Shown piece after piece: positions 44,043 to 51,018 of a DNA stretch of 64,000 bases. Position numbers and translations under genes: made by a program. The notes below the pieces were generated by a model that was not told the DNA's origin, searched no databases, and saw only the letters and a program-made list of their open reading frames with translations. Origin of the DNA: Parvularcula marina (GTDB lineage Bacteria; Pseudomonadota; Alphaproteobacteria; Caulobacterales; Parvularculaceae); contig NZ_QUQO01000001.1 of NCBI RefSeq assembly GCF_003399445.1, forward strand, positions 1,237,001 through 1,301,000, read 5' to 3'. Position 1 is the first letter of the stretch, and each line of letters opens with the position of its first letter.

Positions 44043-44404
44043 AGCTCGATGAATATAACGCCTACTGCGCAACGCTGCCCGCCACGCATCACGTTGTGCA
44101 GTGGCGCGGCGCGCATGTCTGGAAAGTCGGCACCAAGGTCTTTGCCATTGCCCGGCCCGAAGATGAGGACAGCCCCTTGCGCGTGACCTTCAAAGTGACG
44201 CCTCAAAGCTATGACATCATGAAGGACCAGAAGGGCTTGAGGCCCGCGCCGCATCTGGCCTCACGCGGCATGAAATGGATTCAGCATTACGAAGCGCCCG
44301 GCCTCGATGATGACGCGCTTCGCGCGTATCTCGCCAAATCGCATGAGCTAGCCGCCGCCAATCTGACAAAGAAGATGCAGCGGGAGCTGGGTCTTTTAGA
44401 CTAA
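44039..44404 (+). CDS. MmcQ/YjbR family protein
   Basis: A 121-residue cytoplasmic protein with the YjbR fold, often described as a putative DNA-binding protein from structural resemblance to the CyaY/WGR style fold. Family segments are YCATLPATHHVVQWRGAHVWKVGTKVFAI (landmarks: ATHHVVQW and VWKVGTKVFA), the FKVTPQSYDIMKDQKGLRPAPHL region and the C-terminal YLAKSHELAAANL. It is coupled by overlap to the sulfotransferase gene. The biochemical role is not known. Confidence 0.88.
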   Translation: MKLDEYNAYCATLPATHHVVQWRGAHVWKVGTKVFAIARPEDEDSPLRVTFKVTPQSYDIMKDQKGLRPAPHLASRGMKWIQHYEAPGLDDDALRAYLAKSHELAAANLTKKMQRELGLLD

Positions 44405-44423
44405 GCCAGCTCCCTGAAGGTCA

Positions 44424-44942
44424 TCAGGAATTGATGTCCTTATATTCTTCTTCGGCCTCTTTCATCTGCTTGCGGCCTTTTTTGATCAGATCCTCGCCGC
44501 GCGAGATCTTCTTCTTACCGTCACGCACATTCTCGCGGCCCTGCTTTTCTTCCTTCTGCGCCTTGTCGAGCGCATCCTCAGCCTTCTTCACCGCCTTTTC
44601 GAGGGCTTTGAGCTTCTTGGCTTCGGCTTCTGCATCTGTTGCTGACTCGGCGGTGCCGGTCAGGGCCGTCTGCATGGCGAAATCTTCCTTGGCGTCGCTC
44701 AGCGAGGCGGTCATCTTGCGGATGTCCTTTTGTGCCTGCTTCTCCTGCTTCTCGCCTTTGCGGATCTGGTCCTTGCCGCGCTCGATCAGTTTCTCGCCGT
44801 CGCGGACATTGTCCTCGCCGCGCTGCCATTCTTTTGAAACAGACGCGACCTGATCGCCGAAGCTGTCCGGTGATGTTGCGCAGGCGCCAAGCGTGGTGAG
44901 CGCGGCAGCCGAAAGCGCGAAGACAAAATGACGTTTGAGCAT
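44424..44942 (-). CDS. Coiled-coil lipoprotein built from an internal repeat
   Basis: I do not recognise a named family. The 172-residue protein has a lipoprotein signal (ALTTLGAC, Cys21) followed by an almost all-helical, Lys/Glu/Asp-rich body. Residues 41-74 and 134-170 are similar to one another: RGEDNVRDGEKLIERGKDQI against QGRENVRDGKKKISRGEDLI. In between is an Ala/Glu coiled coil with a Thr-rich break (TALTGTAESATDAEAEAKK). Such a protein could be a periplasmic spacer or an envelope coiled-coil adaptor. ATG at 44942 has GAGGGAACTC upstream on the coding strand. It is divergent from the S9 peptidase gene. Confidence 0.75.
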   Translation of the reverse strand: MLKRHFVFALSAAALTTLGACATSPDSFGDQVASVSKEWQRGEDNVRDGEKLIERGKDQIRKGEKQEKQAQKDIRKMTASLSDAKEDFAMQTALTGTAESATDAEAEAKKLKALEKAVKKAEDALDKAQKEEKQGRENVRDGKKKISRGEDLIKKGRKQMKEAEEEYKDINS

Positions 44943-45117
44943 GTGAGTTCCCTCCGCTGAAAAAACGAATTCGGCATGTGGGAATGGCCATTTCGAATTT
45001 CCACAAATTTTTTCCACATACGCAATCTGAGCTCCGAACATGGCGTGTCGGCTTACCTTGCCACCTTATCGGATTTCGATAAGGTCCGTTCCAACCAAGT
45101 CAACCGAACGGGACATC

Positions 45118-47514
45118 ATGAAAAAACTGCTGTTCAGCGCCGCCGCCACCACCGCCGGGCTCATCGCTGCCGCCTCTGCCGATGACGCAAGCTACCGCCT
45201 GCCGCCCAGGGAGATCACCGATATCGTACTGCGGGCCCCGGCTCCATCGGTCAGTCTCTCGCCAAATGGCAAGACCATGCTGCTGCTCGAACGCGAAAGC
45301 CTGCCGCCCGTTTCGGAGCTGGCAAAACCAATGGAGCGGCTCGCCGGCTTGCGGCTCGATGCGGCAACGAACGACAATTTCAACCCGCGTAATTATGTCG
45401 GCCTGAAGCTGCAGGATGTCGAAACCGGTGAGGTCCGGACTGTCAGCCTGCCGGCCAATGCCGATATCGCGGACCAGAACTGGTCCCCGGACGGACGGTA
45501 TGTCGCCTTCACCAATACGACCGCCGACAATATGGCGCTTTACGTGCTCGACGTTGAAAGCGGCCGGGCGCGCGAAGTCCTCAAAAGCGGGATCAACCCG
45601 ATCTTTCATGAGCCGCGCTGGCTGCCCGATGGGCGTCTTCTCATCCTCACCGTCCCCCAAGGCCGCGGGGCCAAACCCGAACAGCCCCTCACGCCAAAGG
45701 GCCCAGCCATTCAGGAAGCAGTTGGCGGGCAGGACGCCCAGACCCGAACCTATCAGGACCTCCTCAAAGATCAGTATGACGAGGATCTCTTCAAATGGCT
45801 GGTGACGAGCCAGCCCATGGTCATGCAGGCCAATGGCCGCGGCAAAAAGGTCATCGGCGAGCCCCGCATCTATACCGGTGCCAGCCCATCGCCTGACGGC
45901 AAGTACCTTTTGATGGACTGGATTGCCGAGCCCTTCTCTTATCAGGTGCCGTATTACCGCTTCCCGACCGTCACGGCGGTATGGACGCTTGACGGTAAGG
46001 CCGTTCAGACGATTGCCGAACAGCCGCTCGCCGATAATCTGCCCGTACAGGGCGTCATCACCGGCCGCCGGTCGATCCGTTGGCACCCGGAGGAAGACGC
46101 GCTCCTCATCTGGGCCGAAGCGCTCGATGGCGGTGACCCACGTGTTGAGACTGATACTCGCGACCAGCTGATGTCCCTTGCCGCCCCTTTCTCGGGCGAG
46201 CCCTCAAAACTTCATGTCTTTGAGGACCGCTATAACGGCTTCACCGGGCTTGAGGGGGATGATGACATCATCGCCTATGATTATGACCGCGACACGCGGG
46301 AGATCCGCACGGCCCTTCTCGATGTCACCGGCTCGAACGAGGCCCGCGTCATCGAAGTGCGCAATTATCAGGATGCGTATAATGATCCTGGCGATCCGAT
46401 GACGGTCCTCAATGATGCCGGTTTCGGTGTCGCCCATGTCTATGAAGGCAAGATCTTCCTTTCAGGCGGCGGCGCGGCACCTGACGGGGCCCGTCCCTTC
46501 CTGCGCAGCTTTGATCTTGCCTCCTTTGAGACAGAAGAACTGTGGCGGAACTCCGGCGAGGAATATGAGACCGTCATCGACCTTGCCGCCGATGATGCCT
46601 CCTCCTTCGTCACCTATTATGAGAGCCCCACCGATCCCGGAAATTACCGTCTGCACAAGGAAGATGGTATGACCTTCCTGACCGAATTTCCCGATCCCCA
46701 TCCCGAGCTGACCGGGATCAGCCGCGAACTCATTACATATGAGCGCGAGGATGGCGTTGAGCTTTCTTCAACGCTCTATCTGCCGCCCGGCTATGAAGAA
46801 GGCGACAAACTGCCCGTCGTCGTCTGGGCCTATCCGAGGGAATATAATGACGCCCGAACCGCCGGGCAGGTCCGCGATTCCAAATACCGGTTCACCCGGA
46901 TTGGCGGCTATTCGCAGCTCTTCTTCCTGACGCAAGGCTATGCGGTAATGGATCGCGCAGCGATGCCGGTCATCGGCTCCGATCCGGAGACGGTCAACGA
47001 CACCTTCATCGAACAGATCGTTGCCTCAGCCCAGGCAGCGGTTGATGAAAGCGTGCGGCGCGGCTTTGGCGATGGCTACCGCGTCGGGGTTGGCGGGCAT
47101 TCCTATGGCGCCTTCATGACGGCACACCTGCTTGCCCGGTCGGATATATTCCGGGCCGGTATCGCCCGGTCGGGCGCCTATAACCGGACCCTCACCCCCT
47201 TCGGCTTCCAGTCGGAGCGGCGGATTTTCTGGGACACGCCGGAGACCTATTACAAGCTCTCTCCCTTTATGGCGGCGAACCTCATCAATGAGCCGATGCT
47301 GATGACCCACGGCATGAAGGACAATAATTCGGGCACCTTCCCGCAACAGTCCGAGCGCATGTTCGCAGCGATCAAGGGCACAGGCGGCACGGCACGGCTC
47401 GTCATGCTGCCCCATGAAAGCCACGGCTATCGCGGGCGCGAGTCTGTCCTCCATGTCCTCGCCGAGATGGTCGACTGGTTCGACACATATGTGAAAAACG
47501 CCGAGGCGGAATAA
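45118..47514 (+). CDS. S9 family prolyl-oligopeptidase-like serine peptidase
   Basis: A 798-residue exported serine peptidase, with a signal peptide (KKLLFSAAATTAGLIAAASA). The beta-propeller part covers about 30-540 (SLSPNGKTMLLLERESLPP, WSPDGRYVAFTNTTADN). The alpha/beta-hydrolase domain follows with YLPPGYEEGDKLPVVVWAYP and the catalytic triad Ser662 in GGHSYGAFM, Asp735 in GMKDNNSGTF and His769 in PHESHGYRG. Its substrate specificity is unknown, but relatives cleave dipeptides or oligopeptides. A TTTTCCACA motif lies upstream at 45010-45018, and a perfect terminator follows at 47523. Confidence 0.92.
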   Translation: MKKLLFSAAATTAGLIAAASADDASYRLPPREITDIVLRAPAPSVSLSPNGKTMLLLERESLPPVSELAKPMERLAGLRLDAATNDNFNPRNYVGLKLQDVETGEVRTVSLPANADIADQNWSPDGRYVAFTNTTADNMALYVLDVESGRAREVLKSGINPIFHEPRWLPDGRLLILTVPQGRGAKPEQPLTPKGPAIQEAVGGQDAQTRTYQDLLKDQYDEDLFKWLVTSQPMVMQANGRGKKVIGEPRIYTGASPSPDGKYLLMDWIAEPFSYQVPYYRFPTVTAVWTLDGKAVQTIAEQPLADNLPVQGVITGRRSIRWHPEEDALLIWAEALDGGDPRVETDTRDQLMSLAAPFSGEPSKLHVFEDRYNGFTGLEGDDDIIAYDYDRDTREIRTALLDVTGSNEARVIEVRNYQDAYNDPGDPMTVLNDAGFGVAHVYEGKIFLSGGGAAPDGARPFLRSFDLASFETEELWRNSGEEYETVIDLAADDASSFVTYYESPTDPGNYRLHKEDGMTFLTEFPDPHPELTGISRELITYEREDGVELSSTLYLPPGYEEGDKLPVVVWAYPREYNDARTAGQVRDSKYRFTRIGGYSQLFFLTQGYAVMDRAAMPVIGSDPETVNDTFIEQIVASAQAAVDESVRRGFGDGYRVGVGGHSYGAFMTAHLLARSDIFRAGIARSGAYNRTLTPFGFQSERRIFWDTPETYYKLSPFMAANLINEPMLMTHGMKDNNSGTFPQQSERMFAAIKGTGGTARLVMLPHESHGYRGRESVLHVLAEMVDWFDTYVKNAEAE

Positions 47515-47522
47515 TCACACAT

Positions 47523-47558
47523 CAATCGGCCAATATTACAGTCAATATTGGCCGATTG
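47523..47558 (+). terminator. Strong terminator after the S9 peptidase gene
   Basis: A perfect 15-bp inverted repeat, CAATCGGCCAATATT (47523-47537) and its complement (47544-47558), with loop ACAGTC, followed by TTATTTTTG. It begins nine bases after the stop codon. Confidence 0.9.
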
Positions 47559-47725
47559 TTATTTTTGAGCGTCGTTCATGTCGAATAACTCTCAAAAATC
47601 ACCCTTTTTCCACATACGAACGGTTCGAAACGGTGACGCCCGTCACATCGGCGACTGTCCCCTTCTGGCACACTCATCTTATCGGCGGGGGACATCTCTT
47701 CCGCCCCAAACGAGGAGTTAGAGCC

Positions 47726-47923
47726 ATGAATATGATCCGCCGCCGTATCGCCCGCCTGTTCGAGAACATGATCGCCTTTTGCATTGGCGCTGTGATCATC
47801 TGCCTCGCCAATGGCATGAGCCCGGCCGAGATCGTCGATCTGGCTCTGACCAATGCGCACAAATTGCCGGCAGCCGTTCCGGATATGGTTTCACAGATCT
47901 TCGCGGCAGGCTTTTTAGGCTAA
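47726..47923 (+). CDS. Small single-span membrane protein
   Basis: A 65-residue protein starting MNMIRRRIARLFENMIAF at 47726, with GAGGAG eight bases before the ATG. A basic N-terminus precedes one hydrophobic helix (MIAFCIGAVIICLANGM), then a short amphipathic tail (EIVDLALTNAHKLPAAVPDM, FAAGFLG). I do not recognise it. It is monocistronic, placed between the S9 terminator and its own strong terminator, which supports that it is a real transcript. Confidence 0.7.
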   Translation: MNMIRRRIARLFENMIAFCIGAVIICLANGMSPAEIVDLALTNAHKLPAAVPDMVSQIFAAGFLG

Positions 47924-47951
47924 GCCCCTCAGCCAGCGCATAAAGACGCAC

Positions 47952-47981
47952 AAGGCGCGCCCTCCTCGGCGCGCCTTTTTT
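47952..47981 (+). terminator. Strong terminator after the small membrane protein
   Basis: AAGGCGCGCC (47952-47961) and GGCGCGCCTT (47968-47977) form a perfect 10-bp GC-rich stem with loop CTCCTC, followed by a run of T. It lies 29 bases past the small membrane protein's stop. Confidence 0.92.
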
Positions 47982-47985
47982 GTTG

Positions 47986-48078
47986 CCTATCGCTTCGCTG
48001 CATGAGGCCTTCTTTCATGACCTATCGCTTCGCTACTTGAGGCCATTTCCCCCAACCTATCGCTTCACTGCATGAGGC
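47986..48078. repeat. Three 23-bp direct repeats at an exact 35-bp period
   Basis: Copies begin at 47986, 48021 and 48056 and share the form CCTATCGCTTCGCTGCATGA plus GGC, with three changes in copy 2 and one in copy 3. The separating 12-base pieces (48009-48020 and 48044-48055) are unrelated to each other. Period 35 is not a multiple of three and no reading frame explains the repeats. They lie between a terminator and the atpI promoter region. Confidence 0.85.
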
Positions 48079-48204
48079 TTGTGTGCATCTGCACAATTCT
48101 CTGAACGCCTTGTGAGCACATTATATTGACGCCCCAGTCAGGCACCGTTAGACGGCTCCAAATTTCGATGTTGCGTGAGGGTTCTCCTCACGAGATTTAC
48201 CGCT

Positions 48205-48549
48205 ATGAGCGATGCTCCAGAGCCAAGCCAACAATCCTTCAAGGATCTGGAGGCAAGGATTGAAAAGGGTCGCGAAAAGGCGGGCCTGAACCCGCCCCCG
48301 GCGCGCAGAAGCGCGACAGGACAGGCGGGTCGAGCCTATCACGCAAGCATCGGATTTGTTGTGAGCACACTTGTCGGCACGGCGCTCGGCTTCGGCCTTG
48401 GCACCCTCGCCGGCAATCGGGTTGTCGGCTTAATGCTCGGCCTTGCGCTCGGATTTGCCGCGGGACTCCGCGAACTGATCCGTATCGCGAAGGACGATCA
48501 GGCCGAAAATGATAAGGAACGGGACGGCAATGGCCGGAGCACTGATTGA
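48205..48549 (+). CDS. atpI: AtpZ/AtpI family F0 assembly protein
   Basis: A 114-residue protein with the two membrane helices of the AtpZ/AtpI family (ASIGFVVSTLVGTALGFGLG and VVGLMLGLALGFAAGLRELI), a charged, proline-containing N-terminus and an acidic tail. In other bacteria AtpI helps assemble the c-ring or handle Mg2+. It is the first gene of the F0 operon and overlaps the atpB start by 20 bases. ATG at 48205 lacks a strong Shine-Dalgarno sequence. The promoter is probably in the 120 bases between the repeats and this gene. Confidence 0.88.
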   Translation: MSDAPEPSQQSFKDLEARIEKGREKAGLNPPPARRSATGQAGRAYHASIGFVVSTLVGTALGFGLGTLAGNRVVGLMLGLALGFAAGLRELIRIAKDDQAENDKERDGNGRSTD

Positions 48550-49381
48550 CGGACTGGCGCAACTGCTGCGCAACACGCCATTGATGAACCCGGCCCGGGC
48601 GGAAGGACCGCTCGAGCAATTCGAGATCGTGCGTCTCATCCCCCTGCCCGTGAACGCCCACGGCCCGATTGATCTGTCGATCACGAACTCCACGCTGTGG
48701 ATGTTTATCGGGATCGGCACCGCGATCCTTTTCTTCACTCTTGCGACCCGCCGCCTCCAGCTTGTGCCCGGCGGCATGCAGTCCATGGGTGAGATGTTTT
48801 ATGAATTCATCTCCAAGATGCTGCGCGATGCGGTCGGCGAAGAAGGCCGCGCTTTCTTCCCTTATATCTTCACGCTTTTCGTCTTCATCTTCATGTCGAA
48901 TTTCCTCGGCCTGTTGCCCACCATTCCGGGCACGCCGCATGGCTGGCATGTCTTCACCCCAACCAGCCACATCATCGTCACCATCACGCTGGCGATGCTG
49001 TCGATCCTCATCGTGCTGATCGTCGGTTTCGTGAAGAACGGCCTTGGCTTCCTCAAGCTCTTCGTGCCGTCCGGTGTGCCATGGTGGCTGATGCCGCTGA
49101 TCACGCCGATTGAGATCATTTCCTTCCTGTCGCGCCCGATCAGCCTTTCGGTTCGTCTTTTCGCCAACATGCTGGCGGGTCACATGGTCCTGAAAGTCTT
49201 CGCGGGCTTTGTGACGGGCCTGATCGCCGCGGGCGGCGCGCTGACGGCGCTTGCCATCGTCCCGCTCTTCGGCATGGTCGGCATCTTCATTCTCGAATTC
49301 CTGGTGGCGTTTCTGCAAGCCTTCGTCTTCGCGGTCCTGAGCTGCGTGTACCTCAACGACGCCTTGCATCCGTCACACTAG
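48530..49381 (+). CDS. atpB: ATP synthase F0 subunit a
   Basis: Membrane stator subunit forming the proton half-channels against the c-ring. 283 residues from the ATG at 48530, which follows GGAACGGGAC; an earlier in-frame ATG at 48509 is possible. The essential Arg is in SLSVRLFANMLAGH, and other conserved parts are FIFMSNFLGLLPTIPGTPHGW and IEFLVAFLQAFVFAVLSCVY-like C-terminal helix (landmark LVAFLQAFVFAVL). The number of hydrophobic segments fits the known fold. It lies 66 bases before atpE. Confidence 0.97.
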   Translation: MAGALIDGLAQLLRNTPLMNPARAEGPLEQFEIVRLIPLPVNAHGPIDLSITNSTLWMFIGIGTAILFFTLATRRLQLVPGGMQSMGEMFYEFISKMLRDAVGEEGRAFFPYIFTLFVFIFMSNFLGLLPTIPGTPHGWHVFTPTSHIIVTITLAMLSILIVLIVGFVKNGLGFLKLFVPSGVPWWLMPLITPIEIISFLSRPISLSVRLFANMLAGHMVLKVFAGFVTGLIAAGGALTALAIVPLFGMVGIFILEFLVAFLQAFVFAVLSCVYLNDALHPSH

Positions 49382-49447
49382 GGATAGTCATCACCTTCAA
49401 CGCACTGACGAATAGCGGTGCAAAAGCTTCAAATCGGAGAAAACATC

Positions 49448-49675
49448 ATGGAAGCAGAAGCAGCAAAACTGATTGGCGCAGGCCTTGCCGTTCTTCCCCT
49501 TGCCGGTGTCGGCATCGGTCTGGGCATCCTGTTCGGTAACTTCCTGTCGGGCGCATTCCGCAACCCGTCAGCTAAAGCCGGTCTTACCTCTGACTTCTAC
49601 ATCGCCTTCGCGCTGACCGAAGCGACCGGCCTCTTCGGCCTCGTCGTCTCGCTCCTCATCCTGTTCGTATTCTGA
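49448..49675 (+). CDS. atpE: ATP synthase F0 subunit c
   Basis: Hairpin protein whose ring turns with proton flow. The 75-residue product has both helices, the polar loop FRNPSA, and the carboxylate Glu58 in FALTEATGL. The residues around Glu58 lack the Gln and Ser/Thr pattern of sodium-binding c-subunits, so coupling to protons is expected. GGAGAAAACATC lies just before the ATG at 49448. A nested hairpin follows the stop. Confidence 0.98.
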   Translation: MEAEAAKLIGAGLAVLPLAGVGIGLGILFGNFLSGAFRNPSAKAGLTSDFYIAFALTEATGLFGLVVSLLILFVF

Positions 49676-49680
49676 TTGCC

Positions 49681-49731
49681 CTGCCCGGGCTGGGCGCCTG
49701 ATCTTTGAAGGATCAGCGTCCTCCCGGGCAG
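49681..49731 (+). other. Nested hairpin between atpE and atpF'
   Basis: Outer stem CTGCCCGGG (49681-49689) with CCCGGGCAG (49723-49731) encloses an inner stem CTGATC (49698-49703) with GATCAG (49711-49716), loop TTTGAAG. It starts five bases after the atpE stop, within the operon. It has only a weak T stretch after it, so it may protect the atpE message or dampen expression of downstream genes. Confidence 0.7.
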
Positions 49732-49755
49732 TTCTTGCTCTTGTAGGGAGTCGCC

Positions 49756-50340
49756 ATGCGTCCCGGTCTGATCATCTTCTCGACACTGCCGATGCTGTCT
49801 GGCGTCGCGCTGGCTGCTGCGCCTGCGGCAGACGGCGAAGACCATGGCAATAGTGGCGGCCTCCCGCAGCTGGAATTCGACACCTATCCGAGCCAGGTCT
49901 TCTGGCTCGTGATCACCTTCCTCATTCTCTATTTCCTCTGCGCGAAGGTCTTCCTGCCGCGCCTTGGCGGCATCATCGAAGAGCGGCGCAACCGCATTGC
50001 CGATGATTTCGATCAGGCGGCTGAGTTCAAGCGCCAGGCGGAAGAAGCAGAAGAAGCCTACAAAAAGTCCCTCGCCGACGCGAAAGCCCGCGCCGCCCAG
50101 ATCGCCGCGGAGACGCGCGCCCAGATCGATGCGGAGATCGCTGAGCTGCAGGCCGAGACCGACAAGGAGCTCGAAGCTGAGCTCTCCGCCGCCGAAGAGC
50201 GCATCGCGAACACGACAAAAGCGGCCAATGCCGCCGTCCTCGAAGCCGCGCGCGAAACCACAAAGGCGCTCGTTGCCGCGCTCATCGACGAAACGCCGTC
50301 CGATGATGCGATCGACACCGCCCTCAACCACGCCGCTTAA
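49756..50340 (+). CDS. atpF2: ATP synthase F0 subunit b'
   Basis: One of two different b-type stator stalk subunits, typical of alphaproteobacteria and photosynthetic bacteria. The 194-residue protein has an N-terminal hydrophobic segment (LIIFSTLPMLSGVALAAA) that may be a signal sequence, then the membrane anchor QVFWLVITFLILYFLCAKVFLP-like helix (landmark FWLVITFLILYFLC), and a long charged Ala/Glu/Lys coiled coil (about 80-185). It is followed 18 bases later by atpF. Distinction between b' and b is by gene order and the pattern ERRNRIADDFDQA. Confidence 0.94.
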   Translation: MRPGLIIFSTLPMLSGVALAAAPAADGEDHGNSGGLPQLEFDTYPSQVFWLVITFLILYFLCAKVFLPRLGGIIEERRNRIADDFDQAAEFKRQAEEAEEAYKKSLADAKARAAQIAAETRAQIDAEIAELQAETDKELEAELSAAEERIANTTKAANAAVLEAARETTKALVAALIDETPSDDAIDTALNHAA

Positions 50341-50358
50341 CCCGGCTGGAGACTGATT

Positions 50359-50961
50359 ATGTTCGTTCAGCACGAAGAAGAGCATCCGGCGCAAGAAACG
50401 CATGGAGACCATCCCGGCGAAGAGCTGATCGAAGCTGTTCAGCACGAAGATGACCCAGCCGCCCATGATGTGCCCCTTCTTGAAGACACGTCACTCTGGG
50501 TCCTTGTTGCGTTCCTGATCGTCGTCGGTATCGCGCTTTATGCCGGTGTGCCGAAGATCGTCGGCGGCATGTTCAAGAAGCGCGCGGACGGCGTTCGCGA
50601 GCAGCTCGACGAAGCCCGCTCGCTTCGCGAGGAAGCCCAGCGCATGCTGGCTGACTTCCAGAAGCGCCAGCGTGAAGCTGAAGCCGAGGCCGAAGGCATT
50701 ATCGATCAAGCTAAGCGCGATGCGAAAATCATGGCGCAGGAAGCCCGTACCAAGATGGACGAGCAACTCGCTCGCCGCCGCAAGGCTGCCGAGGAGCGCA
50801 TCGCTCGCGCCGAAGCGCAGGCCATCTCTGAAATTCGCGGCAAGACGGCGGACCTTGCGGTTGCTGCCGCCAGCTCGATCATCAAAGACCGGATGGATAC
50901 GAGCGCCCAGAGCGCTCTGATCGACAAGGCGATTGCCGATGTTGGCAACCGGCTGAACTAA
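50359..50961 (+). CDS. atpF: ATP synthase F0 subunit b
   Basis: The second stator stalk subunit, 200 residues. It has a long His/Glu-rich hydrophilic N-terminus (about 1-45, with eight or so His), then one membrane helix (SLWVLVAFLIVVGIALYAGV) and the dimer-forming coiled coil KRADGVREQLDEARSLREEA to about 170. The C-terminal part (SIIKDRMDTSAQSALIDKA) contacts F1. The F1 genes are not here, as is usual in alphaproteobacteria. A bidirectional terminator follows. Confidence 0.95.
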   Translation: MFVQHEEEHPAQETHGDHPGEELIEAVQHEDDPAAHDVPLLEDTSLWVLVAFLIVVGIALYAGVPKIVGGMFKKRADGVREQLDEARSLREEAQRMLADFQKRQREAEAEAEGIIDQAKRDAKIMAQEARTKMDEQLARRRKAAEERIARAEAQAISEIRGKTADLAVAAASSIIKDRMDTSAQSALIDKAIADVGNRLN

Positions 50962-50986
50962 GCTGTCAGCCCACTTCACGAAATTC

Positions 50987-51018
50987 AAAAAGCCCCGGCC
51001 CTCGCGCCGGGGTTTTTA
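50987..51018. terminator. Bidirectional terminator between atpF and the BCCT gene
   Basis: CCCCGGC (50993-50999) pairs with GCCGGGG (51006-51012), loop CCTCGC, flanked by A-rich sequence on the left and TTTTT on the right. It can end both the atp operon and the leftward BCCT operon. The BCCT stop codon (51016-51018) lies in the T-rich tail. Confidence 0.9.

Noticed and set aside
45009-47618. Replication origin with DnaA boxes
   Set aside because: Only two loose boxes 2.6 kb apart, with no AT-rich unwinding region, dnaA, hemE or parAB nearby.
47986-48078. CRISPR array
   Set aside because: Only three repeats with 12-base spacers, far shorter than real spacers, and no cas genes in the window.
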